A DNA stretch of 11,849 nucleotides from Pedosphaera sp. (lineage in GTDB: Bacteria; Verrucomicrobiota; Verrucomicrobiia; Limisphaerales; Pedosphaeraceae), in contig JAQGOT010000240.1 in the NCBI GenBank assembly GCA_028293465.1, positions 1 to 11,849 on the forward strand, given 5' to 3'. Below the pieces are notes generated by a model that had not been told where the DNA came from, made no database searches, and saw only the letters and a list, made by a program, of their open reading frames with translations. The position numbers were made by a program, and so were the translations under genes. Shown piece after piece: positions 1 through 7,048 of this stretch. Numbering within the stretch: position 1 is the first letter of the stretch; every line of letters starts with the position of its first letter.

Positions 1-740
1 GCGACATCATCATAAACAATCATGCGTTTGCTGCCCACGATGGTCATTTCCCGGATTTTGCGCGGGTCCAGCCAACTGCTGTGGACGATGGCGGTGCGTT
101 GCTTGGCAAAGCTGAGCCACATGGTCGTGACGTCCTCGATGCCCGGGGTGATGTGAGCGCTGCCCTGGCAGTTTACCGACACCGGCTGTTCACCCATGAT
201 GTGTTGGATGATGGAGATGTCATGAGGAGCCAGATCCCAGGCCACATTGATGTCCTTCTGGAACAGGCCGAGGTTCAGCCGGCGGGCGCAAATGTAGCGG
301 ATCTCACCGATATCACCGGCATCCACGATTTCCTTGATCTTGCGGACGGCGGGCGAGTACAGAAAGGTATGGCCGATCATCAGCACCAGGCCATTCTTGC
401 GGGCGATGTCAACCAACTCCTCGCACTCCGCCGCAGAGGAGGCCATGGGTTTTTCAATAAACGTGTGCTTGCCGGCCAGAAGACTGGCTTTGGCCATCGT
501 GAAATGGTATTTGACCGCGGTGGCGATCACCACGGCATCGAGCCCCGCGCCGTTCAGAACATGTTTGAAATCAGTAGCGCCCTCGACCTCCGGATACAGC
601 GACCGCAGGTGTTTGAGGCGGGCTTCGCTGACGTCGCACATCACGCTCAGTTTGCAATCAGGGAGGGACCTGAAGTTACGTATCAAATTGGGACCCCAAT
701 ACCCGCAACCAACCACACCGACTTTTATTTGTTTTGTCAT
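1..740 (-). CDS. Gfo/Idh/MocA family oxidoreductase, N-terminal part (runs off the window)
   Basis: NAD(P)-dependent sugar oxidoreductase, probably acting on a nucleotide sugar for EPS synthesis. I translated it on the minus strand from the ATG at 740-738; 246 residues are visible and the frame is open to the window edge. The N terminus is a Rossmann fold with the dinucleotide motif VVGCGYWGPNLIRN (residues 9-22). The family EKP motif is at 96-98 and a WDLAPHD stretch at 168-174 carries the likely catalytic Asp/His region. A good Shine-Dalgarno (AGGAG) lies six bases before the ATG. It starts 15 bases after the stop of the upstream phosphotransferase gene, so the two are almost certainly cotranscribed. 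Relatives include UDP-GlcNAcA 3-dehydrogenases (WlbA/WbpB type), but the substrate cannot be read from the sequence. The C-terminal part is missing only because the window ends. Confidence 0.93.
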   Translation of the reverse strand, partial: MTKQIKVGVVGCGYWGPNLIRNFRSLPDCKLSVMCDVSEARLKHLRSLYPEVEGATDFKHVLNGAGLDAVVIATAVKYHFTMAKASLLAGKHTFIEKPMASSAAECEELVDIARKNGLVLMIGHTFLYSPAVRKIKEIVDAGDIGEIRYICARRLNLGLFQKDINVAWDLAPHDISIIQHIMGEQPVSVNCQGSAHITPGIEDVTTMWLSFAKQRTAIVHSSWLDPRKIREMTIVGSKRMIVYDDV

Positions 741-755
741 TTCTGCTCCTGAGTT

Positions 756-1538
756 TTAGCGTCTTGTTTCCGTTTGGAGAACGCGGTGAAAATTTCTTGG
801 GGCGGCGTACGTCTCGGCCTCGATAACCGCCGGCGTTGGCGTCAGGCGCGCGACCTGTTTTTTACGCTTCCGGGTGTCCTGCATTTGCACAACCAAAGCC
901 GGGATCGTTTTGGCGATGATCAGGCAATCCAACCACAAGCTTTTCCGTTTGCCGTAATCGATGTCCAACTGGATCATCTCCTCGAAGGTGGTCCGGTTTT
1001 TGCCGCTGACCTGCCAGAGGCCGGTCAGTCCCGGAAGGGTGTTGAACCGTTCCTTCTGGCGGGGAAGATACTTTTCGTATTCGTAGAGGACGCAAGGGCG
1101 AGGTCCGACCAGGCTCATTTCACCGCGCAGGACATTGATGATCTGCGGCAGTTCATCCAGGCCCGAGGAACGGATCGGGACGCCAAAAGGAATGATGCGG
1201 GGATCACCCTTCAAATCCATTTTGATCATGGGCTTGTCGGAACCGATCAAGTTGTTCAGATGGCCCTGGTGGATGCTGGTGTCATTGTTCACCGCCATGG
1301 TGCGGAACTTGAAACACATGAACCGTTTGCCGAGGTGGCCGATGCGTTCCTGCTTGAACAGCACCGGGCCGGCGGAGGCAAACCGGATCACGAGGGCGAG
1401 GATGATCATCAAGGGCAACAACACCGGCAGCGCGAGGATGATCAGGGTGATGTCCAAGACGCGCTTCCAGCGCGGGATCTCCACCGAGCCTTGGGACGAC
1501 TCCTCATCCGCACGGGCTTCATTGTAAAGAGTATTCAT
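756..1538 (-). CDS. Initiating sugar phosphotransferase (bacterial sugar transferase family, EPS/undecaprenyl-phosphate)
   Basis: Membrane enzyme that moves a sugar-1-phosphate from a nucleotide sugar to undecaprenyl phosphate, the first step of EPS repeat-unit assembly. The 260-residue protein has a single hydrophobic membrane segment (about 28-52, with inner prolines as in monotopic re-entrant helices) followed by the conserved catalytic domain: KFRTM (77-81), the acidic DE dyad in GLDELPQ (126-132), GPRP (145-148) and PGLTGLWQVSGK (169-180). It lacks the extra N-terminal four-helix region of WbaP/WcaJ, so it is of the small PglC/EpsL-like type. After the domain comes a basic patch (RKRKK, 223-227) and a poorly conserved tail of about 30 residues. 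The start at 1538 has no strong ribosome-binding site. It follows the antiterminator gene after a 318-base gap and precedes the oxidoreductase by 15 bases. Sugar specificity is unknown. Confidence 0.95.
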   Translation of the reverse strand: MNTLYNEARADEESSQGSVEIPRWKRVLDITLIILALPVLLPLMIILALVIRFASAGPVLFKQERIGHLGKRFMCFKFRTMAVNNDTSIHQGHLNNLIGSDKPMIKMDLKGDPRIIPFGVPIRSSGLDELPQIINVLRGEMSLVGPRPCVLYEYEKYLPRQKERFNTLPGLTGLWQVSGKNRTTFEEMIQLDIDYGKRKSLWLDCLIIAKTIPALVVQMQDTRKRKKQVARLTPTPAVIEAETYAAPRNFHRVLQTETRR

Positions 1539-1856
1539 GATTGGAAAAACTTAATAGGAATTCAACACGACCAAACAGCACCGCCTCGCTCCGACCCAAG
1601 CCGCGCGAGGAACAACGTTCGAACAACGATCCGGCAAATCCATGAGGTTCAAGTTGATCACCGAGTTTCTGATTTTCTGAGACGAGCAGCTTTTCAGCCC
1701 GCAGTTCAAAGCCACCGCCGGGTGGCGCAGGCTGCGACGTCCGGCTGAGCCGCGCGCAAAGCTCCGCACTTGTTCGCGCAGGCGAATTTCCGCCAACGCA
1801 ACTTTTGCTCCCCGGAGACCGTCACCGGAGGTATGAATGTGACCCGCAATTTCCAC
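1539..1856 (-). other. 318-base gap between antiterminator and phosphotransferase genes
   Basis: No convincing intact gene. An open frame beginning with GTG directly after the antiterminator stop (1856 down to 1551) gives a Cys/Arg/Ser-rich product of low plausibility. Pieces that look more protein-like occur in two different frames: a charged helix-like piece (KVALAEIRLREQ) near 1815-1780 and another (FELRAEKLLVSENQKLGDQ) near 1709-1650. This is compatible with a decayed gene or with chance. The gap also contains a perfect 6-bp hairpin, GCCACC-GCCG-GGTGGC (1711-1726). The gap is the transcribed leader before the EPS genes if the antiterminator is cotranscribed with them. Confidence 0.4.
1711..1726 (-). 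other. GC-rich hairpin in the leader before the EPS genes
   Basis: GCCACC, a four-base loop, then GGTGGC: a perfect 6-bp stem. On the transcribed minus strand it is followed by TTTGAACTGC rather than a full U-tract, so it would be at most a weak terminator or pause. Specialised NusG proteins such as LoaP are known to work through RNA hairpins in operon leaders, so the position is suggestive, but no consensus was compared. Confidence 0.3.
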
Positions 1857-2429
1857 TTAAACGCGCACCATTTCCGGGTGCGGCGCTGCCAAAAAAGGCA
1901 GCAGGTACGCCATGCTGTTTTTTTCGAGGGTAATTGACCTCCGGGCGACCTCCACCGTAGCGGTATGACCCAAAATGTCAAACAGAACCTGAATCCGGTC
2001 CCGAGCCGGCAAGACCCGCAATACCGAGGCTTGCATCCCGACAAACGCCCCGTCGGTCAGGATAACTTCCACTCCGGGCTGGAGCCCGTCATGAACCACC
2101 ACCGGTGCTTCCGCTTTGAAACAAGACTGCAAATCCTGGATCACCGAATCCGACACCGCCGGAATTTTATCCCCGAAATGCACCATGGTGCTGACGCCGT
2201 TGGCGTACCGAATTTCGCTCAGCTTCTCTTCAATCCGGCAGCGGACAAAAATATAACAAGGAAACAAGGGCTCAACGACTCGCACGATGCAGCGCCGGGT
2301 TGACCGTTCCACCTGCAGTTGAGGATTGAATACCTCCAAGCCTAAAAGCTTGCGCACATTCGCGGCGGCGATGTGTTCATGCTTAGGCTTCGTCCGGGCG
2401 CAGTACCAGGCTAGGTCGTTAGTTTGCAT
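1857..2429 (-). CDS. NusG/RfaH-family specialised transcription antiterminator
   Basis: Binds elongating RNA polymerase and lets it pass terminators in a long operon, here most likely the EPS operon just downstream. The 190-residue product has an NGN domain at about 6-105 (AWYCARTKPKHEHIAAANVR at its start and the family's PLFPCYIFVR strand at 55-63) and a C-terminal KOW domain from about 115 (GLQPGVEVILTDGAFVGMQA), matching the usual RfaH/UpxY/LoaP length. I prefer the ATG at 2429-2427: it puts the conserved 'AWYCART' strand at the expected distance, and the putative -10 box at 2465-2470 leaves a short leader for it. A GTG at 2450 would add seven residues and lie almost at the transcription start. 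Neither start has a strong Shine-Dalgarno. Orientation and position first in an EPS cluster are typical for this family. Confidence 0.93.
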   Translation of the reverse strand: MQTNDLAWYCARTKPKHEHIAAANVRKLLGLEVFNPQLQVERSTRRCIVRVVEPLFPCYIFVRCRIEEKLSEIRYANGVSTMVHFGDKIPAVSDSVIQDLQSCFKAEAPVVVHDGLQPGVEVILTDGAFVGMQASVLRVLPARDRIQVLFDILGHTATVEVARRSITLEKNSMAYLLPFLAAPHPEMVRV

Positions 2430-2464
2430 TCTGAAATTATTCGGCCGCACTCAATTTCACGGTC

Positions 2465-2470
2465 GTTATA
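2465..2470 (-). promoter_or_regulatory. Possible -10 box of the antiterminator promoter
   Basis: On the minus strand TATAAC (with an overlapping TAATAT) lies about 36 bases before the ATG at 2429. There is no good TTGACA 17 bases upstream; that place is taken by the perfect palindrome at 2483-2500, which suggests a regulated promoter with a weak -35. Assigned by eye only. Confidence 0.4.
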
Positions 2471-2482
2471 TTAAGCAGACCA

Positions 2483-2500
2483 CGACAGACTTGTCTGTCG
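2483..2500. promoter_or_regulatory. Perfect palindrome CGACAGAC-TT-GTCTGTCG, operator-like
   Basis: Two exact 8-base half sites separated by two bases, upstream of the antiterminator gene and overlapping the -35 position of its putative promoter. A dimeric regulator could bind here. The alternative is a palindromic repeat scattered through the genome (REP-like), since nothing in the window repeats it. Confidence 0.5.
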
Positions 2501-3361
2501 CGGCTAGCCCTCATTCTTTTGTGGCGGTCACCATTACAACTTGTAGCGGCAACCACCACAGCCCTGTAGCGGGACAGGGAACCGGTGAGAAAGGACGGTG
2601 TGCCAATCAATGGCAGAGTGCGGCGGGTTCGGGCAACCGAAACACCCGCGCACGAGGAAAACTGATCAGGCCAGGACTGTTGGATGTTGTAGCTCAATGC
2701 GTTATGTGAATACAAGATCTCCGATTGGATGCGGTTAACATCCATTTGGCCACCCACTCCGTCGTTTATTTGGAACCTTCTCATACCTATCACATTTGCA
2801 ATCAGCAGATTCTGCACCAACGCCTCCGATTTATTTAACAGATTTGGAATGAGTTCTGCGCCATTGTGTTGCCGTGGCGGATTGGTTCATGTTCCCGGCA
2901 AAATCACGATCCCCGCCTATGCGCTTATGATCGTTTCAGGTCAACAGAACCTATCATCTTAACAGCGTGAGGCCGGAGTTGGCCTCCATTGGCGGGTTGA
3001 AAGTAACTTGGGTCTTGGCGGCTGCCGTAGGGCATGGCTACTTTCCGACTTGGAACTTCTGAGTTGGTACGATCGCCTTTCATGCTGCGCCCGAGAGTAT
3101 TCGGGATGTGTTACGAGTGAATGCCGTTCGGGTGAAATACGGGCAACTTTCGGGCCTGGGTTCGGGACCTTACGCGCAATGATCGAAGCAAGTCAACCTG
3201 AAGCAAGCGTGGGCATCCCCGACCACGTCACAACCCTGTTCACGAAGGGATGGCCAAGGGCGGGTTTGACCGCTGTTGCTCAGGGCAATATGCCGAATGG
3301 CGCAGATTCCCCAGCCAGACGAACGGGAACACCAATGAAAGGAAGTGGAAATCGTCGGCCG
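2501..3361. other. Intergenic region of about 860 bases between antiterminator and response regulator genes
   Basis: Open frames here translate to low-complexity, family-less peptides and I call no gene. Structure seen: an inverted repeat CCCTGT/ACAGGG (2562-2579); a 10-bp stem with a three-base bulge and a GCAA loop (2623-2649); a GAGGCC/GGCCTC hairpin (2969-2986); CCCGA/TCGGG (3090-3105); and four CGGG words spaced 11, 11 and 12 bases apart (3129-3166). None has a clear U-tract, so no terminator for the response regulator gene is assigned. Confidence 0.5.
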
Positions 3362-4063
3362 TCAAACGCTGGGATTACCCGTGCGGGTGGCCACATGCCA
3401 CCGAATGGCATACTGAAGCAGATCCAGGGCGTCTTTTAGGTTGAGTTTGTCTTTGATTCGAGCCCGATAGGTTTCCACCGTGCTCACATCAATGTGCAGA
3501 GCGGCGGCAATTTGACGGGTGCTGCGACCGGCGCCGATCAGCTCAAAAACCTGCAACTCACGATCCGCGAGGCAGTCCAAGGAAAATCCACTGGAAGCCC
3601 GGGAACGGGTGGCGATCCGGGAAGCAACCTTGGCCGCCGCCTTTTCACTCCAATAAATGTCGCCATTCAAGACCTGCCTGATCGCCACCATGATTTTGGT
3701 GGTCGCTTCCTGCTTGGTGATGTACCCGCGGGCGCCGGCCCGGACCGCGCGCTCGGCATGGAGGGTTTCATCGTGCATCGAAAGCACGAGAATCTGCACC
3801 TTGGGGTAACGGTCACGGAGATCCTTGATGAGTTCCATGCCATCCGAGCTTTTCAAGGTCAGATCGATGATGGCCAAGTGGGGGTTTGAAGTGGCGACCG
3901 CCGCGAGGGCTTGCTCGCGATCCTCGGCTTCGCCGCAGACGACGAGATCGCTCTCGCGTTGAATAACCTCCCGGAGCGACAAGCGCACCAAGGGGTGATC
4001 ATCCACGATCAGGATACGGATGGTACCCCAATCGACTGTCTGCCCGCTAGTTGATTCTTTCAT
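3362..4063 (-). CDS. NarL/LuxR-family response regulator
   Basis: Cytoplasmic DNA-binding response regulator, partner of the kinase encoded directly upstream. The 233-residue product has a receiver domain at about 15-130: acidic pair D21-D22 in IVDDHP, phospho-acceptor D67 in AIIDLTL, switch S95 in LVLSMHDE, and K117 in GYITKQE. A LuxR-type helix-turn-helix follows at about 164-221 (ADRELQVFELIGAGRSTRQI then VSTVETYRARIKDKL). The start at 4063-4061 leaves 55 bases after the kinase stop and begins the protein just before the receiver. A longer open frame to 4207 would overlap the kinase gene and add 48 basic, non-homologous residues, so I reject it. The Shine-Dalgarno is weak (GAAG), suggesting translation coupled to the kinase. 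No AAA+ domain, so it acts at sigma-70-type promoters. Targets are unknown; EPS or FN3 genes are possible. Confidence 0.95.
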   Translation of the reverse strand: MKESTSGQTVDWGTIRILIVDDHPLVRLSLREVIQRESDLVVCGEAEDREQALAAVATSNPHLAIIDLTLKSSDGMELIKDLRDRYPKVQILVLSMHDETLHAERAVRAGARGYITKQEATTKIMVAIRQVLNGDIYWSEKAAAKVASRIATRSRASSGFSLDCLADRELQVFELIGAGRSTRQIAAALHIDVSTVETYRARIKDKLNLKDALDLLQYAIRWHVATRTGNPSV

Positions 4064-4118
4064 CTGCTTCGGCTCAGGCCTTAAACGCTTCTTTCTGCCG
4101 GTCAAATGCCAGTTTTCG

Positions 4119-5570
4119 TCAAGCCTCTGCGAGGGGCTCTGTTTCACCCTTAATCGGCGAATAGTAAGGCGTTTTTTCCGGAAAAGCACAAGGAGCAATT
4201 TCGCCATTGCCGGACGAGTCCGGGCGCGTTTGGCGTTCGCCGACCGATTCAGCGAGTTCGCCCGTCACCGGCTCGGAGTTCGGTCGCAGGCTGTTGGGCT
4301 TGGTCAACACGGCGACGGAAATAACCGTGCCACCCTGCGGACCGCGCTCGATATCCAACCGTCCCCCGGCCATGCTGGCGCGATATTTCATGATGCTCAA
4401 CCCCACCCCAAAGTTACGCTCCTCATTGAGGGCGGAGCCGTTGTCGGTGACGTTCAGGTAAATTGTATTTCCCTCCTGGGACAAGCAAATAAGGATCCGG
4501 GTTGGATCAGCGTGCCGGGTGGCGTTTTGAACTGCCTCCTGGGCAATCCGATAGAGGTGAGTGGCCAGCGCATGGTCGTGGATCGAAACCGCTTCCGTGC
4601 ACTGCGCTTCACAGACCACGTTGCGTCCCTGGCTGATACTGCTGGCCAACTCGCGCAAGGCGAAACCGAGCCCGTTGCCGACCAAATTGACCGGATAAAG
4701 CGCGTGCGACAGATTGCGGGCCTGGATGATGGCATTGTCGAGCAACGCCGTGATCCTCGCCAAACGTACGGCATCGTGTGGCGATTTGGCGACCAAGTCC
4801 CGCCGCAAAAGATCAGTGGCGAACGCGATGCTGACCAACTGTTGGCAGATGCCATCATGAAGATCATTCCCTAACCGACGTTGCTCGCGATCACTGATTT
4901 CAATTACTTCTTTTTCCAATCTTTTGCGTTCGGTGATGTCCTCGGCAATGCCCGCAATGCGATAGACCTCGCCGGCTTCGTTACGAACCGGGAAAGCGCG
5001 GTCATGGATCCAGCGGATGGAACCCTCCGGCCGCACGATGCGATATTCCTCATCGTATTCGCCGCTTTTCTGCTTGGTGAGAACCACTTCGAGCACACGA
5101 TCGCGGTCCTCAGAATGAATGGCGTCAAACCACTCCCGCGAGGAGGCGTAAAGGCTGGCGCACGTGCGACCCCAGATTTTCTCATACCCGAGGCTGACGT
5201 AAATCATCTGGCTCTTGCTCGCATCCGTCATCCAAAAGACCGCACCGATTGATTCTGCCAACTGCCGGAAGCGCTGTTCGCTCGCGCGCATCTCATCATC
5301 CCGCTTTTGGGCCAGAGACGGCACTCCACCGCCACTTCGAGCAGCGGACCCGGCACTCTTTTGGTCTGGAGGGCTGCCCTGGACGAAATTAACCACAGCC
5401 GTCAGCGGCGAAGAACCGCGGAACGGCTGGGAGAAAAAGCATCGCAACTTTGGTGACACCAGGAAGCCGATGAGCGCGGTGGCGAGCAGGACGGCCGCCG
5501 AGATCGCGACGGCGCTCCCGAGGTGTCCGTACGGGTTCCCGGATTGAGCGAGAATTACCAGAGCAGTCAT
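4119..5570 (-). CDS. PAS-domain sensor histidine kinase (NarX/DesK, HisKA_3 type)
   Basis: Senses a signal and phosphorylates the response regulator encoded downstream. In order (483 residues): one hydrophobic membrane segment at about 18-39; a linker; a PAS domain at about 97-213, ending in the typical GIAEDITERKRLE; a HisKA_3 dimerisation domain with the phospho-accepting H238 in NDLHDG; and a GHKL ATPase domain with N349 (EAVQNATRHA), DNG at 376-378 and GVGLSIM at 388-394. About 60 residues after the ATPase domain (424-483) are Pro/Ser/Glu-rich and probably disordered, which is unusual for the family. There is no large periplasmic loop, so sensing is likely through the cytoplasmic PAS domain or the membrane. 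A strong GGAGG lies about ten bases before the ATG. The regulator gene starts 55 bases after the stop, in an evident two-gene operon. Confidence 0.95.
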   Translation of the reverse strand: MTALVILAQSGNPYGHLGSAVAISAAVLLATALIGFLVSPKLRCFFSQPFRGSSPLTAVVNFVQGSPPDQKSAGSAARSGGGVPSLAQKRDDEMRASEQRFRQLAESIGAVFWMTDASKSQMIYVSLGYEKIWGRTCASLYASSREWFDAIHSEDRDRVLEVVLTKQKSGEYDEEYRIVRPEGSIRWIHDRAFPVRNEAGEVYRIAGIAEDITERKRLEKEVIEISDREQRRLGNDLHDGICQQLVSIAFATDLLRRDLVAKSPHDAVRLARITALLDNAIIQARNLSHALYPVNLVGNGLGFALRELASSISQGRNVVCEAQCTEAVSIHDHALATHLYRIAQEAVQNATRHADPTRILICLSQEGNTIYLNVTDNGSALNEERNFGVGLSIMKYRASMAGGRLDIERGPQGGTVISVAVLTKPNSLRPNSEPVTGELAESVGERQTRPDSSGNGEIAPCAFPEKTPYYSPIKGETEPLAEA

Positions 5571-5986
5571 TTAAGCCTCTCCTCCGGATATGATGTGGTG
5601 GAAGGTGCTCATCGCCGAAACAGAAGGTTTGGTCGCTCTACAGTGATTTTCCTGCGAGACGGGACCGACCCATTTCCAGAATGTTCGTCAGCGAGGCTGC
5701 TGAGCGTTTGCCGCAGATCGACGCACAAACCAAGAGTATTGAAGCAAGCCGACTGCATGATGATACGGCCGAAGAGTGGTGGTTTTAGGACATTTGGTCA
5801 AGCCTATTTGGGGCTCCTGTTTGGGGCTCCGCCCTTCGGACTCGGCCCGGTAAACCACCGTGATTCACGAAAACTGCGAGGAACTGGATTCAACGTCCCT
5901 CGCAGGAATTCGGTGCCCAACCGCGCGAACGATCAAAGCCCGCCTGGGGGTCATTAAACCCACAAGGCAGACCAAGGAAATCCAAC
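5571..5986. other. Upstream region of the kinase gene
   Basis: About 415 bases with no credible gene. On the minus strand TTGACC (5801-5796) could be a -35 box, but no good -10 lies 16-18 bases further. A 13-base tandem repeat unit ending in TTTGGGGCTCC occurs twice (5807-5817 and 5820-5830). The kinase promoter is presumably somewhere here. Confidence 0.4.
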
Positions 5987-6010
5987 AACGGGGGAGCGAC
6001 TCCCGCCGTT
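5987..6010 (-). terminator. Terminator-like hairpin after the short FN3 gene
   Basis: AACGG-GGGAG / CTCCC-(G)-CCGTT: ten base pairs with a one-base bulge and a three-base loop, beginning 10 bases after the stop codon of the FN3 gene on the minus strand. The sequence after the stem is only moderately T-rich (GTTGTTGGATTT), so termination may be incomplete. Confidence 0.5.
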
Positions 6011-6020
6011 TAGCTTCCGC

Positions 6021-6587
6021 TTAATGCAGAACCGTGCGGTAGAAGCGCTTGGGGAACAAGCCGGCCTTGGGATCCTGGAATTGAACCCAAGCATTGGATG
6101 TGGCCGCCGTTGTCTGCCAGATGGTGGTCCAGGATGTCAAATTGGTCGTGGCCTGAACCTCGTACCAATGGCCGGGAGCGACCGGAAAGTTGAGAGTAAG
6201 CGGATCCGTCGGCTTCGCCCGAGGGGCCATTATCAACGCCCCGGGCACGAGGTAGACGATCTGGCTTGAGCGCGCGCCTTCGACCCGTGCGGAATTATAA
6301 GCGCTGACTGCGAAATAATTGGTCTGGCCTTCCGTGAGACCGGAGATGGTCGCGGTCGTATTAGTACCAACATCAAGGCTGGAGGAATAGTTACCGCTGG
6401 TGTTGCCGTAATAAACAACGTAACCCGCCACGCTCGCATCCTGATTGGGATCCCAAGCCAAAGGCACGCTCTGAGAGCCCCGGGCGGCCGCGCACGAGAG
6501 CATGCACAGCGCAATCACGACCATGAACCGTGATTGCTTGTTGGGAGATGTCTTTCCACTGTTTCTTTTCCACTGCTTGTACGTCAT
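6021..6587 (-). CDS. Secreted single fibronectin type III domain protein
   Basis: Exported protein of 188 residues, probably at the cell surface or in the EPS matrix; no enzyme motif. With the start at 6587 there is a basic n-region (KQWKRNSGKTSPNKQSR) and a hydrophobic core at about 22-35 (MVVIALCMLSCAAA), a signal peptide. One FN3 domain spans about 40-116 (PLAWDPNQDASVAGYVVYYG, then YFAVSAYNSARVEG). A short C-terminal domain at 138-186 (HWYEVQATTNLTSW ... PKRFYRTV) is of the type seen at the ends of many verrucomicrobial secreted proteins. An open frame continues to 6668, but the extra 27 residues would precede the signal peptide. ATG 6524 is another possible start but leaves almost no n-region. 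Its FN3 domain is a paralogue of that in the next gene upstream (7049-8317). The ribosome-binding site is weak. Confidence 0.85.
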   Translation of the reverse strand: MTYKQWKRNSGKTSPNKQSRFMVVIALCMLSCAAARGSQSVPLAWDPNQDASVAGYVVYYGNTSGNYSSSLDVGTNTTATISGLTEGQTNYFAVSAYNSARVEGARSSQIVYLVPGALIMAPRAKPTDPLTLNFPVAPGHWYEVQATTNLTSWTTIWQTTAATSNAWVQFQDPKAGLFPKRFYRTVLH

Positions 6588-7048
6588 AGGATTTCTTCGG
6601 TTTAGTTTTCGAGGCCGCCCGCATCCATGTGGCACATCCAACGCGGGCTTCTGTGCGTATAAGTTCACCGAAAATGACGAATTGAAACAGTGTCTGAATA
6701 CCTGATTCGGTTGTCCTCGTTAGTCCGAGCAAAGTGGTTTATCAACGTCCTAGCAGCCTGTAGGGGTTCGTCCGACATTTCCCAACTGCGGGGAGCCGGA
6801 GCGACTGCGAAAACTTACGAAGGCGGAAATGGAAGGGCCGAAACGGTGACGAACGCGAGCCTCGGTCGAGAGCAACGCCACAGTTGCAAATAACAATCGG
6901 AACGCGCGGCGACGGTGAGTCAACGAATCAAGCGGCGGTGAGGAAATCTTGGAACGCCCAATCCGCCAAAGTCGATGGGTGAAGCGAGAGCCCGCCAGGG
7001 CGGGACGAGACTGCAAGCCAGGAGAATCTATTTCGAACGGCAACCGGT
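6588..7048. other. Gap between the two FN3 genes
   Basis: About 460 bases with no credible gene; the long minus-strand open frame across part of it is Arg/Ser-rich and familyless. It contains a compact inverted repeat CCCGCC-AG-GGCGGG (6991-7004), 45 bases after the stop of the upstream FN3 gene, without a U-tract. The promoter of the short FN3 gene, if it has its own, was not recognised. Confidence 0.4.
6991..7004. repeat. GC-rich inverted repeat after the long FN3 gene
   Basis: CCCGCC, two bases, GGCGGG. It can fold as a 5-bp stem with a four-base loop. It may slow polymerase or protect the 3' end of the FN3 transcript, but lacks the T-run of an intrinsic terminator. Confidence 0.3.

Noticed and set aside
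81..752. Plus-strand open frame of 223 codons at the window start
   Set aside because: The opposite strand encodes a clear Gfo/Idh/MocA protein with Rossmann and EKP motifs.
774..1748. Long plus-strand open frame of 324 codons opposite the phosphotransferase gene
   Set aside because: It is the antisense shadow of a strongly conserved gene; its His/Asp/Gln-rich product is typical for such shadows.
2590..2607. TTGGCAC on the minus strand upstream of the antiterminator, a possible -24 box
   Set aside because: The -12 position reads TT instead of GC, so the second half of the promoter is missing.
2437..2820. Minus-strand open frame of 127 codons upstream of the antiterminator
   Set aside because: It has no domain signature, runs through the palindrome and the putative promoter, and overlaps the antiterminator start region.
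3008..3439. Plus-strand open frame of 143 codons
   Set aside because: Overlaps the 3' end of the response regulator gene on the other strand and has a composition unlike a protein.
6630..6646. TGGCAC-N7-GC on the plus strand, sigma-54-like
   Set aside because: The -12 part lacks the TT before GC and the element points away from every gene nearby.
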